Positions 54,867 to 63,369 of a stretch of DNA of 64,000 nt are shown here, in pieces. Source of the DNA: Microlunatus kandeliicorticis (GTDB lineage: Bacteria; Actinomycetota; Actinomycetes; Propionibacteriales; Propionibacteriaceae). Location: assembly GCF_014137855.1 (NCBI RefSeq), contig NZ_JACGWT010000001.1:62001-126000 (forward strand), given 5' to 3'. The position numbers were made by a program, and so were the translations under genes. A model generated the notes under the pieces. The model was not told the DNA's origin, did not search any database, and worked only from the letters and a program-made list of their open reading frames with translations. Within the stretch, counting starts at the first letter, position 1; each line of letters begins with the position of its first letter.

Positions 54867-56264
54867 ATGTCCGTCCGCACCGGCAGCCGCCTGGCGCCTC
54901 CGGTCGTCAGGTCGCCGAACGGGCCACGGGCGCGGGTCGTGATCGCGGTCGCCTCGATGGGGTTCTTCCTGATCACGCTGGACATCTCCATCGTGAACGT
55001 GGCGCTGGCCCGGATCCGGGCCGAGCTGGGCGGCGGCACCGTGGGCCAGCAGTGGATCATCGACGGCTACACCCTGCTCTTCGCCGCCCTGTTGCTGTTC
55101 GCCGGGAACCTGTCCGACCGGATCGGCGCCAAGAGGGCCATGACCCTGGGCATCACGATCTTCACCGTCACGTCGGCGGCCTGCGCTTTCGCCCCGAGCG
55201 CCGCCGTGCTCATCGCCGCACGTTGTGTCCAGGGTGCCGGAGCAGCGATCATGCTGCCCGCCTCGATGGCGCTGGTCCGGGAGGCCTTTCCCGACCCGGC
55301 GCGACGCGCCAGGGCGCTCGGCGTGTGGGCGGTCGGCGGCGCCGTGGCGGGCCTGATCGGTCAGCCGTTGGGCGGGTTGCTGACCACCGTCGACTGGCGA
55401 TGGGTCTTCACCATCAACCTGCCGGTCTGCGTCGGCATGCTGATCTTCCTCCGGGCGGTCGGCTCCTCGCCGACGCAGCCGGCCCCCTTCGACTGGGCCG
55501 GTCAGGGCCTCGCCGTCCTCGGACTGGCCACCCTGGTCTACGGCCTGATCGAGGGTGGGCACTCGGGGTTCGGTTCGTGGCCGGTGCTGGCGGCGCTGGT
55601 GCCCGCAGTCGTGGCGCTGATCGGTTTTCTGCTGGTCCAGTCCCGGGTCCGCCACCCGATGATGCCGCTCGGTCTCTTCCGGGCCCGCGGGGTGCGGCTG
55701 GCCCTGCCGGTCGGGTTCGCGTTCATGATCGGCAACTACGGCAACGTCTTCGTGGTCAGCCTCTTCCTCCAGCAGCAGCTCCGGCTGCCCCCGCTCCGCG
55801 CCGGTCTGGTGTTCCTGCCGGCAGCGTTCTTCGCGATCGCCGGCAACCTGGCCTCCGGGCCGGTGACCAACCGCTACGGCGCCCGGCTGCCCGTCGTGTC
55901 CGGCTTGGTCGCCATGGCGGTCGGCCTGGCGGCGATGCTGATCATCGCTCCGCTGGGGCAACCGCTCGCGATCGCTGCCTGTCTCGTCCCGGTCGGGGCC
56001 GGTGGTGCGCTGGCCATGCCCTCGGTCACCGGCGTCGTCCTCGACGGTGTGCCCGCCCGCCAGGCCGGAACGGCCTCTGCGGTGTTCAACACCTTCCGAC
56101 AGGTGGGTGGGGCCGTCGCCATCGCCGTCTTCGGCGCGCTCATCGCCGATCCGGGCCGGGTGGTTTTCGGGCTGCGTCTCAGCCTCGGCATCGCCGCCGC
56201 GCTCCTGCTCCTCGCGGCGCTCAGCAGTCTTCGCATCCACGCACGCCCCGACGTCACACCCTGA
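54867..56264 (+). CDS. MFS multidrug exporter, DHA2 type
   Basis: A 465-residue, about 14-helix exporter: SMGFFLITLDISIVNVALARI in helix 1, FAGNLSDRIGAKRAMTLG (motif A), and GAVAGLIGQPLGGLLT (motif C). ATG 54867 follows AGGAGGAGAG; an upstream in-frame ATG at 54834 lies inside the operator. Same antiporter group as the exporter at 20803, but a distinct sequence. Drug unknown. Confidence 0.93.
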   Translation: MSVRTGSRLAPPVVRSPNGPRARVVIAVASMGFFLITLDISIVNVALARIRAELGGGTVGQQWIIDGYTLLFAALLLFAGNLSDRIGAKRAMTLGITIFTVTSAACAFAPSAAVLIAARCVQGAGAAIMLPASMALVREAFPDPARRARALGVWAVGGAVAGLIGQPLGGLLTTVDWRWVFTINLPVCVGMLIFLRAVGSSPTQPAPFDWAGQGLAVLGLATLVYGLIEGGHSGFGSWPVLAALVPAVVALIGFLLVQSRVRHPMMPLGLFRARGVRLALPVGFAFMIGNYGNVFVVSLFLQQQLRLPPLRAGLVFLPAAFFAIAGNLASGPVTNRYGARLPVVSGLVAMAVGLAAMLIIAPLGQPLAIAACLVPVGAGGALAMPSVTGVVLDGVPARQAGTASAVFNTFRQVGGAVAIAVFGALIADPGRVVFGLRLSLGIAAALLLLAALSSLRIHARPDVTP

Positions 56265-56297
56265 CCCAACCGACCCATCGAGAACAAGGAGCACAAC

Positions 56298-57317
56298 ATG
56301 CGCCACAACATGCTCGGACGCAGCGGCGTCTCCGTCAGCCGGTTCTGCCTCGGCGCCATGATGTTCGGTGCCTGGGGCAACCCGCATCACGACGAGTCCA
56401 TCCGCATCATCCACACCGCCCTTGACGCCGGGATCAACATCATCGACACCGCCGACGTCTACGCCCAGGGCGAATCCGAGGAGATCGTCGGCAAAGCCAT
56501 CGAGGGCCGTCGCGACGACATCATCCTGGCGACCAAGTTCCACGGCGCGATGGGCGACGATCCCAACCGGCAGGGCAGTTCCCGCCGCTGGATCATCCGG
56601 GCCGTCGAGGACTCACTCCGTCGGCTCCGCACCGACTACATCGACCTCTACCAGGTGCACCGGCCCCGTACCGACACCGACATCGAGGAGACCCTCGGCG
56701 CCCTCACCGACCTCGTCCACCAGGGCAAGATCCGCTACCTCGGCGCCTCGACGTTCCCGGCGAGCCAGATCGTCGAAGCGCAGTGGGTGGCCCGCGAACG
56801 CGGCCTGCAGCGCTTCCTGACCGAGCAGCCCGCCTACTCGATCCTCGTCCGACGGGTCGAGGACGACATCCTGCCGACCTGCCAGAGGCACGGGATGGGC
56901 GTGCTCTCCTACAGCCCACTGACCGGGGGCTGGCTCTCCGGACGCTGGCGCAAGGACGCCGGCCAGCAGGAGTCGTCGCGCGCCAGCCGGCTCCCGCAGC
57001 GTTTCGACCTCTCGCAACCCGCCAACCAGCGGAAACTCGATGCGGTCGAGGAACTCGCCCAGCTCGCCGACGCCTGCGGGCTGACCCTCATCCAACTCGC
57101 CATCGCCTTCGTCCTCACCCATCCGGCGATCACCTCGGCGATCATCGGACCCCGGACGCTGGAGCAGCTCGAAGGGCAACTGGCGGCCGCCGACGTCGTC
57201 CTCGAGCCCGACGTTCTCGACCGGATCGACCAGATCGTGGCCCCCGGCACCACGGTCAATCCCGTCGACAACTCCTTCGACAACCCGGCACTCGCCCCTG
57301 CGGCTCGTCGACGCTGA
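56298..57317 (+). CDS. Aldo/keto reductase
   Basis: A 339-residue NADPH-dependent (alpha/beta)8 oxidoreductase. The tetrad is complete: Asp and Tyr in NIIDTADVYAQG, Lys in ILATKFHG and His in DLYQVHRPR. AITSAIIGPRTLEQLEG binds the cofactor. It follows the MFS gene by 33 bp with AACAAGGAGCACAAC before the ATG, so both are probably cotranscribed under the TetR; it may detoxify the same carbonyl compound. Confidence 0.93.
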   Translation: MRHNMLGRSGVSVSRFCLGAMMFGAWGNPHHDESIRIIHTALDAGINIIDTADVYAQGESEEIVGKAIEGRRDDIILATKFHGAMGDDPNRQGSSRRWIIRAVEDSLRRLRTDYIDLYQVHRPRTDTDIEETLGALTDLVHQGKIRYLGASTFPASQIVEAQWVARERGLQRFLTEQPAYSILVRRVEDDILPTCQRHGMGVLSYSPLTGGWLSGRWRKDAGQQESSRASRLPQRFDLSQPANQRKLDAVEELAQLADACGLTLIQLAIAFVLTHPAITSAIIGPRTLEQLEGQLAAADVVLEPDVLDRIDQIVAPGTTVNPVDNSFDNPALAPAARRR

Positions 57318-57397
57318 CCTGGCCCGCTCGGAGGACCGCTCGCGGTCACCACACCTCTCGCAGGCTCGGGTGCTGTCGACCAGGTGGCTTCAGGGAT

Positions 57398-58063
57398 TCA
57401 GCCGGCTCGATCCGGGCCGATCAGCGCGTCGGTCATCGTCCGGGCGAGCCAGTGCTCGTAGGCGTCCCAGCTCCAGCCGCGCCGCCGCACGAGCCGATCG
57501 GCGACCTCGGGGGCGGTGAGCACCCAGAGCACGTCGGCCGCCGCTGTCTCGTCCAGCTCCGGACGGAGGCCGAAGGTGGCCGCGAGGTGGTGCGCGGTCG
57601 CCGTGGTCCCGAACCCGCGTTCCCGTTCGACGGTGTCGGCGAGCTCGGTCAGCAGGGGGTCGCCGGCGGCCGCCTGCGCGAGAATCACGCTGATGATGGC
57701 CGCGGTGCGTTCGCCGATCTGGCGGGCGAGCTGCGCATAGAGCCCGAGTGCGGTGCGGGCGTCCGGCGCGCTGGTCATCGCCTGGATGATCGGCCGCTGC
57801 GCCATCGGGACCTCGGCGTCATCGCCGGCCACCGACCGGTCGTAGACCGCCTTGAGCAGCGCCGGCTTGCCGCCGACGAGGTTGTACACCGTCTGGACGC
57901 TGACGCCGGCGGAGCTGGCTACGTCGGCCAGCGTCGTCCCGAGATAGCCCTGGGAGCGGAACAACGCATCAGCCGACTCGAGGACACGCCGTCGCGCCGC
58001 GTCCGACTGCCGTGCTCGGCTCTCACTGTTGTACCGACGTTCCGCCACGCTGCCCCTTGACAT
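57398..58063 (-). CDS. TetR family regulator
   Basis: A 221-residue regulator with the HTH TTLADVASSAGVSVQTVYNL. A -10 TAGATT (complement of 58081-58086) lies inside the palindromic operator, so autorepression is likely. Divergent from an NTF2-like gene. Ligand unknown. Confidence 0.9.
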   Translation of the reverse strand: MSRGSVAERRYNSESRARQSDAARRRVLESADALFRSQGYLGTTLADVASSAGVSVQTVYNLVGGKPALLKAVYDRSVAGDDAEVPMAQRPIIQAMTSAPDARTALGLYAQLARQIGERTAAIISVILAQAAAGDPLLTELADTVERERGFGTTATAHHLAATFGLRPELDETAAADVLWVLTAPEVADRLVRRRGWSWDAYEHWLARTMTDALIGPDRAG

Positions 58064-58068
58064 TTGCT

Positions 58069-58101
58069 GGAACCAAGTTCAATCTAATTGAACGAGATTC
58101 C
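58069..58101. promoter_or_regulatory. TetR operator over overlapping divergent promoters
   Basis: GTTCAATCTAATTGAAC (58077-58093) is a perfect 17-bp palindrome, extended by GGAA (58069-58072) and TTCC (58098-58101). A consensus -35 TTGACA (58057-58062) and -10 CAATCT at 17-nt spacing drive the rightward gene. Confidence 0.75.
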
Positions 58102-58120
58102 AATGTATCGGGAGGTCACG

Positions 58121-58528
58121 GTGCTCAGTGTCGAACGCGCGGCGCGCGAGGTCGAGGAGATCCTGGCGACGCGGGCCTATGACCGGCTTCGTGACGTCGT
58201 GACCGAGGACTTCGTCGATCACGGCGCTCCTCCCGGCGCGTCGACGGGCGCCGACGGGTACGTCGCGACCCTGCGCTTCGTCGGCGAGCAGCTCGGCATC
58301 GCCTACCAGGTCGTCGGCGTGATCGCTTCGGGCGACGACGCGGTCGTCCACACGATCGCCCGCGGCAGCTACACCGCGCCGCTGCTCGGGATCCCCGCCA
58401 CCGGGCGCCCGTTCGCGGTGCCCGCGATGCACTGGTACCGAGCACGAGGCGACCGGCTGGCCGAGCACTGGGGCGTCATCGACCAGCTGGGCATGTTGAC
58501 CCAGGCGGGGGCGCTCCCGCTGACCTGA
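58121..58528 (+). CDS. NTF2-like/SnoaL-type ester-cyclase family protein
   Basis: A 135-residue cone-shaped NTF2-like protein: VVTEDFVDHGAPPG and VPAMHWYRARGDRLAEHWGVID match the SnoaL-type polyketide-cyclase-like family. Activity unknown. GTG 58121 is chosen because GGGAGG lies 5 nt upstream; ATG 58103 and TTG 58088 lie closer to or within the operator. Confidence 0.82.
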   Translation: MLSVERAAREVEEILATRAYDRLRDVVTEDFVDHGAPPGASTGADGYVATLRFVGEQLGIAYQVVGVIASGDDAVVHTIARGSYTAPLLGIPATGRPFAVPAMHWYRARGDRLAEHWGVIDQLGMLTQAGALPLT

Positions 58529-58575
58529 CTATTTGGCCTGACTGTTTGGCCTGACTGCTGACCTGACTGGAGCGA
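58521..58575. repeat. Short imperfect tandem repeats
   Basis: The unit CTGACTGTTTGGC and its variants (GACCTGACT, GGCCTGACTG) recur four to five times just after the NTF2-like stop. Looks like slippage-prone sequence; no function evident. Confidence 0.5.
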
Positions 58576-58659
58576 CTGCTGGCCCGACCGATGACTCCGG
58601 CTTGTCCCGAGGGTCCACCACGGTGAGTGCCCGTCGCCGAACCCTCCGCAGGAGCAGTC

Positions 58660-59490
58660 GTGAGTGATCTGGTCGTCGTCATGTCCATGTCCCTGGACGG
58701 CTTCGTCGCCGCGCCCGGCGACGGCTCCGGGGCCGGTCTCGGGGTCGGCGGCAAGGCGCTGCACGCCTGGCTCGCTCCCGGCGACGCCGACCCGACCACG
58801 CACCGTCCGGCCGGCGGTGCCGACGCCGCGATCTTCGACGAACTGCTGGCCACCGGCGCGGTGCTCACCGGTCACCACACCTCCGCCTGGGCCGGGGAGT
58901 GGGGTGGTGATCATCACGACGGCGTGCCCGTGTTCGTGCTGACGAGGACCCCGCCGGCGACACCCGTGCAGGGCTTGGTGCACTACGTCAGCGATCCGGC
59001 CGACGCCGCCGCGCGCGCCAAGGCGGCGGCCGGCGACCGGGACGCCCTGGTCCACGGCGCGTCCTCGGTGCAGGCTCTGCACGCCGCCGGGCTGGTCGAT
59101 CGCTACCTGATCACCCTGGTGCCGATCGTCCTGGGCGCAGGGAAGCGGCTGTTCGCCGCCGAGCCCGAGTCCGGACGTCTGCAGCTGACCGAAGCGGTGC
59201 CGGGTCGGGACGTCCTCCACCTGCGCTACCGCGTCGGCCCGCGCTGTCGCCCGGTCGCCCGGTCGCCCGGTCGCCCGGTTGCCCCGTCGCCTGGTCAGCC
59301 CGTCAGGAAGTCGGCGAACGGTGCGACGACGCCGGGGCGGGCGACGTTCAACGCGTTGTGGGTCCCGCGGGGGATCCGGACGCTGACGGCATCCGGCATT
59401 GCGGCGGCGAGGGCAGCGCAGACCGTGCCGAAGTACCGGGCGCTGCGCGCGCCGGCGGCCAGCAGGGTCGGCGCACTGATCGCGGCGTAG
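58660..59490 (+). CDS. RibD C-terminal (dihydrofolate reductase-like) domain protein with aberrant C-terminal extension
   Basis: Residues 1-190 are a RibD_C/DHFR-like reductase: VVVMSMSLDGFVAAPGDG, then VHGASSVQALHAAGLVDR and ITLVPIVLGAGKRLF. After HLRYRVG the frame enters a GGTCGCCC-type repeat and runs 195 nt antisense over the hydrolase gene, with no recognisable domain. The true end was probably near 59250 and the stop lost. GTG 58660 follows AGGAG. Confidence 0.8.
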   Translation: MSDLVVVMSMSLDGFVAAPGDGSGAGLGVGGKALHAWLAPGDADPTTHRPAGGADAAIFDELLATGAVLTGHHTSAWAGEWGGDHHDGVPVFVLTRTPPATPVQGLVHYVSDPADAAARAKAAAGDRDALVHGASSVQALHAAGLVDRYLITLVPIVLGAGKRLFAAEPESGRLQLTEAVPGRDVLHLRYRVGPRCRPVARSPGRPVAPSPGQPVRKSANGATTPGRATFNALWVPRGIRTLTASGIAAARAAQTVPKYRALRAPAASRVGALIAA

Positions 59491-60113
59491 TCGGTCGCTG
59501 GTCCGTCGTGCGCGACGATCTGTCCGACCTCGGTCGCCACGGTCGGCAGTTGCTCGGCGATCCGTCTTCCCACCCCGGCGCGGAGCAGCAGCCGGCACAT
59601 CAGCAGCTGGACGGCGAACGGCAGCCGGGCGGCGGCGCCGTCCGGGTCGGCCCCGGCGCCCATCAGCGCCATCGCCCGCGGGGTGTCGCCACGCCGGACG
59701 GCCTCGCGGAACGGCTCGAGCCAGGCGCTCGCGACCGATCCGTCGACGGAGACCCCCGGGTCGTAGACGGCGATCCGTTCGACCGGGAGCCGCAGTCCGG
59801 CGCGCAGGGCGACGAAGGCCCCGCCCGAGTGGCCGAGCAGCCGGCGCGCCCCGGTGCCCTCGAGCACGTGCGCGAGGTCGTCGACGTCGGTCTCGACCGT
59901 GTGCGTGTGGTCGGAGAGGTAGGGCGGTGCCCCGGGACGGCCTCGACGGTCGTAGAGGTGGACGGTGCACCGCTCGCCGAGCACCCGCGCGAGGCGCTCG
60001 TACTCGCGGGAGTCGATACCGCCGCCGTGGAGCACGACCACGCCCGGGCCCTGGCCTGTCGACCGCACCCGGAACCCGCCGCCGCGACCGTCCGGAACGC
60101 TGATCTCGTCCAC
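59295..60113 (-). CDS. Alpha/beta hydrolase
   Basis: A 272-residue cytosolic hydrolase: VVVLHGGGIDSREYERLA (oxyanion), nucleophile Ser in LLGHSGGAFVAL, Asp region IAVYDPGV and terminal His in RIPRGTHNALN. Substrate unknown. GTG 60113 follows TAGGAGG. The 3' end is overlapped antisense by the reductase frame. Divergent from a TetR gene with a clear operator between. Confidence 0.88.
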   Translation of the reverse strand: MDEISVPDGRGGGFRVRSTGQGPGVVVLHGGGIDSREYERLARVLGERCTVHLYDRRGRPGAPPYLSDHTHTVETDVDDLAHVLEGTGARRLLGHSGGAFVALRAGLRLPVERIAVYDPGVSVDGSVASAWLEPFREAVRRGDTPRAMALMGAGADPDGAAARLPFAVQLLMCRLLLRAGVGRRIAEQLPTVATEVGQIVAHDGPATDYAAISAPTLLAAGARSARYFGTVCAALAAAMPDAVSVRIPRGTHNALNVARPGVVAPFADFLTG

Positions 60114-60124
60114 TGCGCCTCCTA

Positions 60125-60143
60125 CTGTGAACAGTGTTCGCAG
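60125..60143. promoter_or_regulatory. TetR operator
   Basis: CTGTGAACAGTGTTCGCAG is a 19-bp palindrome with only two mismatched symmetry positions, between the hydrolase and TetR starts. A -10 TAGACT (60146-60151) follows for the TetR gene. Confidence 0.75.
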
Positions 60144-60157
60144 TTTAGACTGCGGGA

Positions 60158-60793
60158 GTGCCGGATCGCCAGCGTGACGAGCGTCGGGGGACGCGCGGGC
60201 CGGCCCGGTCGCGGACGCCGGGCGAGATCGCCGATGCGGCCGTGCGCCTGGCCGACGCCGCCGGTCTCGACGCGGTCACCGTCCGGTCGGTGGCGGGGCG
60301 GCTGGGGCTGGCGCCCGCGGCGCTCTACCGCTATCACCCCTCGAAGGACGCCCTGGTCGAGGCCGCCGCGGACCGCGCCATGGACGACCTCGCCCTCCCG
60401 CCGGTGACCGGGGAGCTGGCCGCGGACCTGCTCGCGCTGGTGCGGGCCCAGATCGACGTCCTGCGTGCCCATCCCTGGCTGATGGACACCCTGCCCGGGA
60501 TCCGTCCGGGCGCCCGGGCGATCGCGGTGCTCGAACAGGGCCTGGTGATCATGGACGACACGACGGCCCCCTCGTCGCGCAAGCTCGAGCTGCTGGGCGT
60601 GCTCACCGGCATCGCGACACTGTTCGCCCGGTCGGGCGGCGCCGCGGCACCGCGCACGCTCGAGGCGCTGGTCGCCGCGGCCCCGACCCACCCGCAGCTC
60701 GCCGCGGCCTTCCGCGAGGGTGCGGGTCCCTCGGCGCCCGACGAGCTGCTGGCGCGGACCACCAAAGCCCTGGTCCGCGCCTTCCTGGACTGA
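60158..60793 (+). CDS. TetR family regulator
   Basis: A 211-residue regulator with the HTH VTVRSVAGRLGLAPAALYRY and a TetR_C-type ligand domain. GTG 60158 lies exactly 6 nt after TAGACT, with no ribosome binding site, predicting a leaderless mRNA. Likely represses itself and the divergent hydrolase. Confidence 0.9.
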   Translation: MPDRQRDERRGTRGPARSRTPGEIADAAVRLADAAGLDAVTVRSVAGRLGLAPAALYRYHPSKDALVEAAADRAMDDLALPPVTGELAADLLALVRAQIDVLRAHPWLMDTLPGIRPGARAIAVLEQGLVIMDDTTAPSSRKLELLGVLTGIATLFARSGGAAAPRTLEALVAAAPTHPQLAAAFREGAGPSAPDELLARTTKALVRAFLD

Positions 60794-60862
60794 CCGGCGC
60801 GGGTCGAGTCCGTCCGGGGCCACGGTGGTAGACAGAACCCGATCAGCTTCGAGGAGGGTGCG

Positions 60863-61240
60863 ATGAAGATCATCCGACGCATCACCGTGTTCGACGCCGC
60901 GGACGTCGAACGGGAGAGCAGCTTCTGGGCCGGACTGCTGGGTGGCACCGTGCACCGCGACGACGACTGGCACAGCATCGTCGTCGACGGGGAGTGGATC
61001 ATGGGCGTCCAGCAGGCGCCGAACCACGTCCCGCCGCAGTGGCCCGACGGCCCGCAGCAGCAGCAGGTCCACCTCGACCTGCACGTCGACGACCTCGAGG
61101 CCGCGGGCCGGCGCGCGCTCGAGTTCGGCGGCCGTCAGCTGCAGTCGGTCCGCGCTCCTGCGGACAACCCCGACGGCGACGAGCGGTTCGCCGTCTGGGC
61201 CAGTCCGGCCGGGCACCCGTTCTGCTTCGGGTCGCACTGA
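60863..61240 (+). CDS. VOC/glyoxalase superfamily protein
   Basis: A 125-residue protein: IIRRITVFDAADVERESSFW at the start, HLDLHVDDLEAAGRRALEFG, and FAVWASPAGHPFCF at the end. This is the common glyoxalase-like_6 pattern. GAGGAGGG precedes the ATG and TAGACA at about 60830 is a plausible -10. Function unknown. Confidence 0.87.
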   Translation: MKIIRRITVFDAADVERESSFWAGLLGGTVHRDDDWHSIVVDGEWIMGVQQAPNHVPPQWPDGPQQQQVHLDLHVDDLEAAGRRALEFGGRQLQSVRAPADNPDGDERFAVWASPAGHPFCFGSH

Positions 61241-61271
61241 CGCCGCCGGGCGCCCGGCCCCGGCCGCGTTC

Positions 61272-62063
61272 TCACACCGTGGGGACCGTCCCGCCGTCGA
61301 TCACGTACTCGGCACCGACGATCGCGCCGGCCCGGTCCGACACCAGGAAGCCGATCAGGTCGGCGATCTCCTGGGTGGTCGCGAAGCGTCCGAGCGGCAC
61401 CCCGCCGAGGGAGTCGAAGATCGTCTGCCGGGCCTGGTCGCGGGTGAGGCCGTTGCCCTCGGCGATCCGGTCGACAAACTGCTCGTAGCCCAGGGTCTGG
61501 ATCCCACCGGGGCTGACCGTGTTGACCCGGACGCCGCGCGGGGCGAGCTCGTTGGCCAGACCCTTGCTGTACGTCCGCAGGGCGGCCTTCGCGGCGGCGT
61601 ACGGCAGGGTCGCCTCGTGCAGCGGCTGCTGGCGCTGGATCGAGCCGACGTGGACCACGACCCCCGACCCGGCCGCGACCATGGCGGGCAGCAGGGCCCG
61701 GTCGAGCCGGACCGCGCCGAGCAGGTTGAGGTGGAGCTCGGTCAGCCAGTGCTCCTCGGTCGCGGCTGCGAAGCCGCCCGGCGGCGTCGAGGAGCCACCG
61801 ACGACGTGCACGAGGACGTCGAGGGCGCCGCCGCCCTCGTCGGCGATGCGGGTGGCGACGGACTCGGCCCCGGCCAGCGTCGAGGTGTCGGCCGCGACGA
61901 ACCGGTCGGGGTGCGGGTAGCCCGCCGGCATCGTGCGGGCCGACACCCAGACGTCGGCCCCCAGCTCACGCAGCCGGTGGGCGACGGCCTCGCCGGCCCC
62001 TTTGGTGCCGCCGGTGACCAGGGCTCTGCGGCCGTCGAGACGGTCCGGGTCTGCGTTCGTCAC
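61272..62063 (-). CDS. Short-chain dehydrogenase/reductase
   Basis: A 263-residue NAD(P)-dependent oxidoreductase: cofactor loop ALVTGGTKGAGEAVA, catalytic Ser in VVVHVGSIQRQ, Tyr-Lys in LPYAAAKAALRTY, and RVNTVSPGGIQTLGYEQ. GTG 62063 follows GGAGGAG. It follows the NTF2-like gene by 54 bp on the same strand, probably in one operon controlled by the divergent MerR protein. Confidence 0.93.
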   Translation of the reverse strand: MTNADPDRLDGRRALVTGGTKGAGEAVAHRLRELGADVWVSARTMPAGYPHPDRFVAADTSTLAGAESVATRIADEGGGALDVLVHVVGGSSTPPGGFAAATEEHWLTELHLNLLGAVRLDRALLPAMVAAGSGVVVHVGSIQRQQPLHEATLPYAAAKAALRTYSKGLANELAPRGVRVNTVSPGGIQTLGYEQFVDRIAEGNGLTRDQARQTIFDSLGGVPLGRFATTQEIADLIGFLVSDRAGAIVGAEYVIDGGTVPTV

Positions 62064-62117
62064 TGTTCTCTCCTCCGTGTGTGTTGCAGGTGTGGGTGGT
62101 GCAGGCGGTGGTGCGGA

Positions 62118-62477
62118 TCAGGCCTCGTGATTGGCGATCACGAGCTCGGCGATGCGGTCGTCGCGCAGCGTGAACCGGTAGTCGAGGTCGGCGAGGCCGC
62201 CCGGGAACGTCCCCTCGAGCCGCAGGGTGACCACCCAGTGGGTGTCGTCGATGCGGCGGGAGCCGATCTGCTCGGTGGTGTAGCTGAACTCGGCGCCGGC
62301 GTCGCGGAGGAACGCGTGGATGTCGTCGTGGCCGCGGAAGGTCTCGCCCTGATCGACGACGACGGCGTCGTCGGCGACGAACCGCATCGCCGTGTCGGCG
62401 TCGTGGACGATCGAGGCGGCGAGGAAGTCGCGCAGCGGGGTCGGGATCGGATCGGTCGGACGGTCGGTGTGGGTCAT
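62118..62477 (-). CDS. NTF2-like (SnoaL/DUF4440-type) protein
   Basis: A 119-residue cone-fold protein: TPLRDFLAASIVHDADTAMR, RGHDDIHAFLRDAG and DYRFTLRDDRIAEL match the NTF2-like group. Activity unknown. First gene of the two-gene operon with the SDR; divergent from merR 78 bp away. Confidence 0.82.
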   Translation of the reverse strand: MTHTDRPTDPIPTPLRDFLAASIVHDADTAMRFVADDAVVVDQGETFRGHDDIHAFLRDAGAEFSYTTEQIGSRRIDDTHWVVTLRLEGTFPGGLADLDYRFTLRDDRIAELVIANHEA

Positions 62478-62517
62478 GCGAGGAGCGTGTGGCCTCGCCG
62501 CGACAGAGGGTCAAGCG

Positions 62518-62549
62518 TTGGACTCTCCCCCGGGGGGAACGTCCAGACT
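62518..62549 (+). promoter_or_regulatory. MerR-type promoter/operator with 20-nt spacer
   Basis: -35 TTGGAC (62518-62523) and -10 CAGACT (62544-62549) are 20 nt apart. The spacer is a GC palindrome (CTCCCCC-GGGGGGAAC flanked by GGAC and GTCC). This long spacing is the hallmark of promoters untwisted by MerR activators. Confidence 0.7.
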
Positions 62550-62555
62550 GCAGAG

Positions 62556-63350
62556 GTGCTGACCATCGGTGAGTTCTCGCGGCTGACCCAGCTGAGCGTG
62601 CGGACGCTGCGGCGCTACCACGAGGGCGCCCTGCTCGAGCCGGCCGTGGTGGACGAGGCCACCGGCTACCGCTACTACAGCCTCGACCAGATCCCCACCG
62701 CACAGGTGATCCACCGGCTGCGCGAGCTCGACGTCCCGCTCGGCGACGTGCAGCGGATCCTCCGCACGCCGGATCCGGAGGTCCGCGCCGGGCTGGTCGC
62801 CGACCATCTGCAACGGCTGGAGGCCGAGCTGGACCGCACGCGGGCCGCCGTCGTCTCGCTGCGTCGGCTGCTGCGACCCGACCCCGCACCGATCGCGGTG
62901 GAGCTCCGCGCCGAACCCGCCCGGACGGTGGCGGCGGTCGAGGCGGTGGTGCGACACGGTGACGTGGCGTCCTGGTTCGCGGGCGCGATGGCCGAGCTCG
63001 GAGCCGCCGTCGGCACGGCGGTCACCGGCCCGCCCGGGGGGACCTTCGAGAACGCGCTGTTCGAGCAGGAACGCGGACGGGCGCTCGTCTATCTGCCGAC
63101 CGACGCGCCGCCCCGCACCGGACGCGTCCACCCGGTCACCCTGCCCGCGGTCGAGCTGGCGGTGACCACCCACGTCGGCGAGCACGACGGGGTCGAGGTG
63201 ACCTACGGGCAGTTCGGCACCTGGGTTATCGAGAACGCGATGTCCGTGGCCGGGCCGGTGCGCGAGCGCTATCTGGTCGGCCCCGCGGACGCCGAGGACC
63301 CCGAGGCGTGGCGCACCGAGATCGGTTGGCCGGTCTTCCGCGTCTCCTGA
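62556..63350 (+). CDS. MerR family regulator with C-terminal effector domain
   Basis: A 264-residue activator. MerR HTH: LTIGEFSRLTQLSVRTLRRY and GYRYYSLDQIPTAQVI; a coiled coil follows (DHLQRLEAELDRTRAAVV). The C-terminal half is a GyrI/BmrR-like ligand-binding domain (residues about 115-260). GTG 62556 lies 6 nt after CAGACT, so it is probably leaderless and autoregulated. The NTF2/SDR operon is the likely additional target. Confidence 0.9.
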   Translation: MLTIGEFSRLTQLSVRTLRRYHEGALLEPAVVDEATGYRYYSLDQIPTAQVIHRLRELDVPLGDVQRILRTPDPEVRAGLVADHLQRLEAELDRTRAAVVSLRRLLRPDPAPIAVELRAEPARTVAAVEAVVRHGDVASWFAGAMAELGAAVGTAVTGPPGGTFENALFEQERGRALVYLPTDAPPRTGRVHPVTLPAVELAVTTHVGEHDGVEVTYGQFGTWVIENAMSVAGPVRERYLVGPADAEDPEAWRTEIGWPVFRVS

Positions 63351-63369
63351 AGGCTTTCGTCGCGGGACC

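Noticed and set aside
58521-58575. Possible regulatory tandem repeats after the NTF2-like gene
   Set aside because: Units are short and degenerate, lie downstream of a gene and look like slippage.
53986-63350. A second genomic island starting at tRNA-Lys
   Set aside because: No integrase, no repeated tRNA-Lys 3' end elsewhere in the window, and composition matches the chromosome.
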